64,000 nt of DNA, taken from Flavobacterium sp. (lineage in GTDB: Bacteria; Bacteroidota; Bacteroidia; Flavobacteriales; Flavobacteriaceae). How positions within the stretch are numbered: position 1 is the stretch's first letter; every line of letters starts with the position of its first letter. Under the pieces are notes generated by a model, which saw only the letters and a program-made list of their open reading frames with translations, ran no database searches and had not been told where the DNA came from. The translations under genes were made by a program, and so were the position numbers. Location of the stretch: positions 186,001-250,000 of the forward strand of contig NZ_JAQSDH010000022.1 in assembly GCF_029945805.1 (NCBI RefSeq), read 5' to 3'. This document shows, piece after piece, positions 57,763 through 64,000 of this stretch.

Positions 57763-59337
57763 ATGAGAGTTATACATTTTTTATTGCTATCCTTGTTTTC
57801 ATTATCAATTAATGCACAAGAAACAAGTCAAAATTTTGCTAAAAAAACAACGCTAACAGATGTTCAATTAAAACGTTGGAGCCATCTTGATTTAGAAAAA
57901 GATTCTATTCCCGGAATGAGTGTTGACAAAGCTTACACTGAACTTTTAAAAAATAAAAAAGGAGTAAAAGTAATTGTGGCAGTTGTTGACTCCGGAGTTG
58001 ATATTGACCATGAAGATTTGAAATCGGTTATCTGGACCAATCCAAAAGAAATTCCAAACAATGGAAAAGACGATGATAAAAATGGCTACGCTGATGATGT
58101 TCACGGATGGAACTTTTTAGGAAAATCAAATAATGAAAATCTTGAAATGGTGCGTATCCTAAAAAAAGCTGATGATGGAACGGAAGTATATAAAAAAGCT
58201 TTAGCTGATTACACCAGAGAATATAAGGATGCTCTAGATTCAAAAGAAAATGCGGATGTTGTACTTAACGCAGATAAAATGGTACGTGATTTTCTAAAAA
58301 AAGACAATTACACACTTTCTGAACTGAAAGATATGCCTTCGGTAAAATTTGAATTGTATGATAGTAAAAGAATTATGTTATCCTATGCAACACAAAAAGG
58401 AGCAACTTTTCATGATGATTTACAAGACTTCAAAGAAAGTGTTTACGATAGAATCGATTATAATCTAAATAAAGATTTCAGCCCAAGAAAGTTGGTTGGT
58501 GACAATCCTGATGATATTAACGATAAAAAATACGGCAACAATGTAGTGTATTCTAAAGACCGAAAAGATTCACTTCATGGAACTCATGTTGCAGGAATTA
58601 TTGCTCAAGTTAGAAATAACGGACTTGGTGGTGACGGTGTTGCCGAAAATGTTGAGATTATGCCAGTTCGTGCGGTACCAAATGGTGACGAGTATGATAA
58701 AGATATTGCCTTAGCGATTCGTTATGCGGTTGATAATGGTGCCAAAGTGATTAATGGAAGTTTTGGAAAAGACTATTCTCCGCACGCACAATGGGTTTAT
58801 GATGCTATAAAATATGCTGAAAGCAAAGACGTTTTAATCGTTCATGCGGCCGGAAATGATTCGAAAAATATTGATACGGAACCAAATTTTCCCTCAGATG
58901 AAGTTGATGGAAAAGAAATTGCTGATAACCTCTTAACTATTGGAGCCTTGAATTATCAATACGGGTCAAAAATTATTGCTGCTTTTTCTAACTATGGTAA
59001 AATGAACGTCGATGTTTATGCTCCTGGTGTTAAAATATATGCAACAGTTCCAGGAAATAAATATAAGTACCTTCAAGGAACGTCAATGGCTGCACCAAAT
59101 GCTGCTGGGGTAGCGGCTTTAGTTCGTTCGTATTATCCAAATTTGAAAGCTGCACAAGTAAAGCATATTCTAATGGAATCGGGAACACCTATTAATCTTG
59201 AGGTTATCGTTGATGAAAAGAAGATGTCAGTTCCTTTTTCGGAGGCAAGTGCTTCTGGGAAAATTGTAAACGCATACAATGCCTTAAAAATGGCAGAGGA
59301 AATGTCGACTAAGATGAAGAACAATCCAAAATTATAA
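57763..59337 (+). CDS. S8 family (subtilisin-like) serine peptidase
   Basis: VVDSGVDIDHEDL, HGTHVAGIIAQ, GTSMAAPNAAGVAAL. Confidence 0.95.
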   Translation: MRVIHFLLLSLFSLSINAQETSQNFAKKTTLTDVQLKRWSHLDLEKDSIPGMSVDKAYTELLKNKKGVKVIVAVVDSGVDIDHEDLKSVIWTNPKEIPNNGKDDDKNGYADDVHGWNFLGKSNNENLEMVRILKKADDGTEVYKKALADYTREYKDALDSKENADVVLNADKMVRDFLKKDNYTLSELKDMPSVKFELYDSKRIMLSYATQKGATFHDDLQDFKESVYDRIDYNLNKDFSPRKLVGDNPDDINDKKYGNNVVYSKDRKDSLHGTHVAGIIAQVRNNGLGGDGVAENVEIMPVRAVPNGDEYDKDIALAIRYAVDNGAKVINGSFGKDYSPHAQWVYDAIKYAESKDVLIVHAAGNDSKNIDTEPNFPSDEVDGKEIADNLLTIGALNYQYGSKIIAAFSNYGKMNVDVYAPGVKIYATVPGNKYKYLQGTSMAAPNAAGVAALVRSYYPNLKAAQVKHILMESGTPINLEVIVDEKKMSVPFSEASASGKIVNAYNALKMAEEMSTKMKNNPKL

Positions 59338-59340
59338 ACA

Positions 59341-59370
59341 GAAAAGGAAGCGTAAAACCTTCCTTTTTTT
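59341..59370 (+). terminator. Rho-independent-like terminator
   Basis: AAGGAAG-cgtaaaa-CCTTCCTTTTTTT. Confidence 0.7.
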
Positions 59371-59382
59371 ATTTTATTTACC

Positions 59383-61269
59383 ATGAAGCAAGGAATTTTA
59401 TTAAGCTGGATTATAGTTAGTATTACCACAGTTTTTGCACAACCAAAGGGCTATTGGCAACAAAAAGTCAATTACAAAATGGACGTTGCTATGAATGTAG
59501 AAACGTACCAATATAAAGGCACGCAGAAACTGGTTTACACCAATAATTCAAGTGACACGCTGCGTAAAGTGTATTATCATTTGTTCAACAATGCTTTTCA
59601 ACCCGGAAGTGAAATGGACATGCGTGTGCAAACCATTTTTAATCCAGACACCCGATTTGTAACCGTAAAAAAAGACGCTGCTGGGAAAGAAATTGTTGAA
59701 AGCAGAATTGCCAAGTTGCAGCCGAATGAGATTGGATATCTTAAAATTTCTAATTTAAAGCAGGACGGTGCCTTTTCTCAAACAAAAGAAATTGGGACCA
59801 TACTTGAAGTGACCTTGGCAAAACCAATTCTTCCCGGAAAATCAACAACATTTACTTTAGACTTTGATGGACAAGTTCCTATTCAGATTCGGCGTTCGGG
59901 CAGAAACAATTCTGTTGGTGTGGCATTATCAATGACACAATGGTATCCAAAAATGGCAGAATTTGACTTTGAAGGTTGGCATACTGATCCTTATATTGCT
60001 AGAGAATTTCACGGAGTTTGGGGCGACTTTGATGTAAAAATCACAATCGATAAAGACTACATTCTCGGAGGGACTGGGTATCTGCAAAATAAAAATGAAA
60101 TTGGTTTTGGCTACGAAGACCAAGGAAAAGTGGTTAAGAAAGATCGGAATTCCAAAACATTAACTTGGCATTTTTTGGCACCAAATGTTCATGATTTTGC
60201 TTGGGCTGCCGACAAAGACTATCTGCACGATGTAGTTAAAGGGCCGAATAATATTGATTTGCATTTTCTTTATAAAAATGACAAAAAGTATATTGAAAAC
60301 TGGAAAAAACTCCAGCCTTGGATGGTACGAGTAATGGATCTTTTCAACAAAACTGTTGGTGATTATCCTTATAAACAATACTCCTTTCTTCAAGGTGGCG
60401 ATGGTGGAATGGAATATGCAATGTGTACGCTAATGCTTGGAACGGGAACTGCAGAAGGCATGTTGAAAGCAGCGCCACATGAATTAGCACATTCTTGGTT
60501 TCAGCACGTTTTAGCTTCTAATGAATCTAAGCATCCTTGGATGGATGAAGGTTTCTCAACTTATATTGAGTATTTGGCTTTGAACGAAATTCCGGTAAAA
60601 AAAGATGAAAATCCATTTAAATCTTTCTATACCGCTTATTATAGTTTAGTCGAATCGGGCAAGGAACAACCTTTATCAACGCAAGGCGACCGATTTGACC
60701 TTAATAAAAGTTACAGTACGGCTGCGTATTATAAAGGCGCACTTTTCTTAACACAATTGGAATATCTTATTGGAAAGGAAAATACCCGTAAAACATTGAA
60801 ACGTTTTTATAAAGAATTCAAGTTTAAACATCCAACACCTAACGACATCAAGCGCACTGCCGAAAAAGTTTCGGGAGCAAATTTAGATTGGTATTTAACC
60901 GATTGGACGGAAACTTTGAACACTATAGATTATGGAATAAAAAATGTAGAATCAGCAACGGAAGGAGTTCAAAGAACAGGTATTTCATTAGAAAGAATTG
61001 GGAGAACTCCAATGCCAATGGATATTCTGGTTGAATATAAAGACGGCTCCAAAGAGACTTTCTATATACCGTTACGCATGATGCTTTTCGAAAAAGAAAA
61101 TCCGACTCCGGAAATTAAGCGAACTATTTTAGCCGATTGGCCGTGGGCGAATCCGAATTATTTCTTTGAAATTCCGAGAGCCAAAGCGGATATTAAAAAG
61201 GTAACCATTGACCCAAGCACCTTAATGACCGATGTGAAAAGAGACAATAATATTTTTGAAGTAAAATAA
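59383..61269 (+). CDS. M1 family metallopeptidase
   Basis: HELAHSWFQHVLASNESKHPWMDEGFSTYIEYLA. Confidence 0.94.
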   Translation: MKQGILLSWIIVSITTVFAQPKGYWQQKVNYKMDVAMNVETYQYKGTQKLVYTNNSSDTLRKVYYHLFNNAFQPGSEMDMRVQTIFNPDTRFVTVKKDAAGKEIVESRIAKLQPNEIGYLKISNLKQDGAFSQTKEIGTILEVTLAKPILPGKSTTFTLDFDGQVPIQIRRSGRNNSVGVALSMTQWYPKMAEFDFEGWHTDPYIAREFHGVWGDFDVKITIDKDYILGGTGYLQNKNEIGFGYEDQGKVVKKDRNSKTLTWHFLAPNVHDFAWAADKDYLHDVVKGPNNIDLHFLYKNDKKYIENWKKLQPWMVRVMDLFNKTVGDYPYKQYSFLQGGDGGMEYAMCTLMLGTGTAEGMLKAAPHELAHSWFQHVLASNESKHPWMDEGFSTYIEYLALNEIPVKKDENPFKSFYTAYYSLVESGKEQPLSTQGDRFDLNKSYSTAAYYKGALFLTQLEYLIGKENTRKTLKRFYKEFKFKHPTPNDIKRTAEKVSGANLDWYLTDWTETLNTIDYGIKNVESATEGVQRTGISLERIGRTPMPMDILVEYKDGSKETFYIPLRMMLFEKENPTPEIKRTILADWPWANPNYFFEIPRAKADIKKVTIDPSTLMTDVKRDNNIFEVK

Positions 61270-61273
61270 ATAT

Positions 61274-61303
61274 AAAAGCGAACTTTTACGGTTCGTTTTT
61301 TTT
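61274..61303 (+). terminator. Rho-independent-like terminator
   Basis: CGAAC-ttttacg-GTTCG followed by T run. Confidence 0.65.
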
Positions 61304-61342
61304 AGAATAGAATTTGTAGATTTACCACAAATATTTTTCACT

Positions 61343-61756
61343 ATGAACTACTTGAAAATCTTTTTCTTTTTAATTGCCCTAAACTTTGGAATACAAAAAA
61401 CTGCTGCCCAACCAATTCGTTTTCAAACCAGCAGTGTAAGTTACACTGATAAAAAAGACACTGGTACTTGGAACGAATGGTCCGATTTTGTTAATGCTAA
61501 AGTTTTAATTACACTTGATCCAAAGAAAGATTTGATTACTGTTAATTCTTCTGAAATACAGTCTTTCAAAATTAAGGCTTATGGTGAAATCACTGATAAT
61601 GAAGAAGTAAATATCGTTCCGTTTGAATGCGTGGACAATAAGTTTTCAAAGTGCACCATATTAATTATTACCAAGAAAAAAGAGAATAATAGAATACAAT
61701 TTTACATCACCTATAACGAAGTGAAATTTGTTTATAACATCTACAGTCTTAATTAA
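61343..61756 (+). CDS. Secreted hypothetical protein
   Basis: 137 aa with signal peptide, 2 nt before rnpA. Confidence 0.75.
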   Translation: MNYLKIFFFLIALNFGIQKTAAQPIRFQTSSVSYTDKKDTGTWNEWSDFVNAKVLITLDPKKDLITVNSSEIQSFKIKAYGEITDNEEVNIVPFECVDNKFSKCTILIITKKKENNRIQFYITYNEVKFVYNIYSLN

Positions 61757-61758
61757 AA

Positions 61759-62148
61759 ATGGATTTTTCCTATCCGGCAGCAGAAAAACTTAAAAGTAAA
61801 AAAATCATTGATTCCTTATTTACTCAAGGAAAATCTGTGAGTAAATACCCTTTGCGATTGGTTTATGTGGCTCACGATTTTGAGGATGATGTTCCGCTGA
61901 AAATGGGTGTATCCGTTTCTAAGAAATATTTCAAACACGCCGTTGACCGGAACTATTTTAAGCGTGTTCTTCGCGAAACTTATCGGTTAAACAAACAGTT
62001 GTTAACTGAAAATCTTGAAACAAAATACTGTTGCATGCTTTTTTATCAAACGAAAGATAAATTGTCTTATCAGGAAATTAATGAAAAGACGATCCAACTT
62101 TTTGAAAAGTTCACCAAAGCGACCTGGGAAGAGAAAAATAAATCCTAA
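61759..62148 (+). CDS. rnpA: Ribonuclease P protein component
   Basis: MGVSVSKKYFKHAVDRNYFKRVLRETYR. Confidence 0.93.
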   Translation: MDFSYPAAEKLKSKKIIDSLFTQGKSVSKYPLRLVYVAHDFEDDVPLKMGVSVSKKYFKHAVDRNYFKRVLRETYRLNKQLLTENLETKYCCMLFYQTKDKLSYQEINEKTIQLFEKFTKATWEEKNKS

Positions 62149-62207
62149 AAATCCTAGTACACAATAAATTAGAAGATTATACGTTTTTTTAGTAAAACCA
62201 ACTTGTT

Positions 62208-63077
62208 ATGAAAACAGCTGTTCTAATTTATACTATCCTAATTTCCCTTTTTGTTTCCTGCAATCAACCTGATGCCAATGCTGAATCAGCTATTCAGATG
62301 GTTTCTCTTTCAGCGGCTGATACTGCAGCAGTAGCCGTTATTGATCAGGAAACTTATTCTAATGATAAGATGGAGTTAAAACTTCCACCAAAAGTGGAAA
62401 ACATCGAATCGAAAATCATTAAAAGTGGAAATTTTCGATTTCAAACAGATGATTTAGATAAGACTTACAATCAAATTTTATCTGCCACAAAGAAATACAA
62501 ATCCTTTATTAAAAATGATTCGCAATCTAATGACGATTATCAACTTTCGCGAACCGTTTACATCCGTATTCCTAATGAAAACTTTGACGCTTTTATTTCG
62601 GAAATTTCAAAAGGGGTAAGCTATTTTGACCGAAAAGACATCTCCTCAGAGGACGTTACAGAAGAGTACATAGACGTTGTTTCCCGAATAAAAACAAAAA
62701 AAGTTTTAGAAGAGCGCTATTATGAACTTTTGAAAAAGGCTACTAAAGTATCGGAAATGCTTGAAATAGAGAAGCAGCTTTCAGAAATTCGAGAAGAAAT
62801 AGAAGCCAAAGAAGGTCGACTAAAATACCTTCAAAACAAAGTTGCTATGAGCACTTTAACCCTTGAGTTTTACAAACCCATTGCAAAAGGCAGTAAAGCA
62901 ACAGTTTCTTACGGTGGAAGAATTGGCAATGCCATAGTATCAGGCTTTAATGGGATTACAAATTTCTTCATAACGTTGTTAGGAATTTGGCCAGTTATTG
63001 TTACTTTAGTCGTCTTGTTCATTCTAATTAGAAAAAGATTTAAAAGAAAAAATAAAAATGATGTTATCGAAAATTAA
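62208..63077 (+). CDS. DUF4349-like lipoprotein
   Basis: Lipobox-like SLFVSC; RFQTDDLDKTYNQI...DVVSRIKTKKVLEERYYELLKKATKVSEMLEIEKQLSEIREEIEAKEGRLKYLQNKVAMSTLTLEFYK. Confidence 0.9.
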   Translation: MKTAVLIYTILISLFVSCNQPDANAESAIQMVSLSAADTAAVAVIDQETYSNDKMELKLPPKVENIESKIIKSGNFRFQTDDLDKTYNQILSATKKYKSFIKNDSQSNDDYQLSRTVYIRIPNENFDAFISEISKGVSYFDRKDISSEDVTEEYIDVVSRIKTKKVLEERYYELLKKATKVSEMLEIEKQLSEIREEIEAKEGRLKYLQNKVAMSTLTLEFYKPIAKGSKATVSYGGRIGNAIVSGFNGITNFFITLLGIWPVIVTLVVLFILIRKRFKRKNKNDVIEN

Positions 63078-64000
63078 AAAAAGATATATTATTCCAGCCG
63101 TATTGAGTGTTTTTCTATTTGTTGGTGTAAGTTTTAAGGATGATTTTTTTGAAATTTCAAAGCAAATTGAAATCTTCACGACACTTTTCAAAACCGTTAA
63201 TCAGAACTATGTTGACGAGACCAATCCAGCGGAATTAATGGACAAAGCTATTAAAAGCATGTTGGCCGATTTGGATCCGTATACCAATTATTTTAACGAA
63301 CAAGATGTTATTCGATTCAAGATAAACAATACAGGAGAATATACTGGAATTGGCGCAATGATTACGCGCAAGGAAGATAAACTTATTATCAGAGAACCTT
63401 ACAAAGATTATCCTGCAGATAAAGCCGGATTGCGCGCCGGTGATGAAATTATTCAAATAGGCGATGTACTTTTAGCAGATTTCAAAGACGATGCCTCCCA
63501 ATTGACAAAAGGCGCTAAAGGCACAAAAATCGACATTAAATATTTACGCCAAGGAAAATCAATGAGTACGCAATTGATTCTTGACGAAGTTGCCATAAAA
63601 GCGGTTCCATTTTATGGCATGGCAGATGATAAAACGGGTTATATCGTATTGTCACAATTCAATGCCAAAGCTTCATCGGAAACCAAAGAAGCATTAGAAA
63701 AATTAAAAAATGATGGTGCTAAACAAATTATTCTAGACTTGCGCGGAAATCCGGGCGGATTATTGCATGAAGCGGTGAACGTATGTAATCTATTTGTAGC
63801 AAAGGGTGAAATTATTGTAACGACCAAATCGAAAAATACTAAATATAATAATACCAATAAAACTACACGCGAACCGTTTGATACCGAAATTCCACTGGTA
63901 GTAATTGTAGATGGAAAAAGTGCTTCGGCATCTGAAATTGTATCGGGCGCTTTGCAAGATTTGGACCGAGCGGTTATTGTAGGAAGTAGAAGTTTCGGAA
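63061..64000 (+). CDS. S41 family C-terminal processing peptidase (partial, runs off window)
   Basis: PDZ (KAGLRAGDEIIQIGDV) and S41 core (LDLRGNPGGLLHEAVNV, GKSASASEIVSGALQD); open to the window end. Confidence 0.93.
   Translation, partial: MLSKIKKRYIIPAVLSVFLFVGVSFKDDFFEISKQIEIFTTLFKTVNQNYVDETNPAELMDKAIKSMLADLDPYTNYFNEQDVIRFKINNTGEYTGIGAMITRKEDKLIIREPYKDYPADKAGLRAGDEIIQIGDVLLADFKDDASQLTKGAKGTKIDIKYLRQGKSMSTQLILDEVAIKAVPFYGMADDKTGYIVLSQFNAKASSETKEALEKLKNDGAKQIILDLRGNPGGLLHEAVNVCNLFVAKGEIIVTTKSKNTKYNNTNKTTREPFDTEIPLVVIVDGKSASASEIVSGALQDLDRAVIVGSRSFG

Overview
This is a 64 kb chromosomal window that looks like Flavobacterium or a close flavobacterium (low GC, TANNTTTG-type promoters, typical Bacteroidota gene families). 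It is mostly housekeeping. Main blocks: a TonB-dependent receptor cut by the left edge; 3-hydroxyanthranilate dioxygenase; an ALDH7-type dehydrogenase; a complete Bat (MoxR/DUF58/BatA-E) operon; pheS; a cAMP-type class III cyclase / HD protein / YitT cluster; gpsA; nadD-gmk-yicC; trans-sulfuration; a SUF Fe-S cluster locus split by an accessory insert; secreted peptidases; rnpA; and an S41 peptidase cut by the right edge. I saw no rRNA, tRNA or CRISPR. Most interesting items: (1) a tight two-gene module of an M48-type metallopeptidase and a 1802-aa DUF4011-like SF1 helicase with a pseudokinase-like N-terminus, an apparently inactivated Vsr/REase-like domain and a C-terminal WGR domain; (2) a minimal ~491 bp cassette, a GxxExxY gene bounded by 32-bp imperfect terminal inverted repeats, inside the SUF locus, with solo/half copies of the same repeat elsewhere; (3) a set of intergenic elements built from strictly 7-nt-phased units, often arranged as inverted repeats; (4) two copies of a structured intergenic repeat with a variable central hairpin; (5) a decayed duplicate of the 3' end of the ALDH gene.
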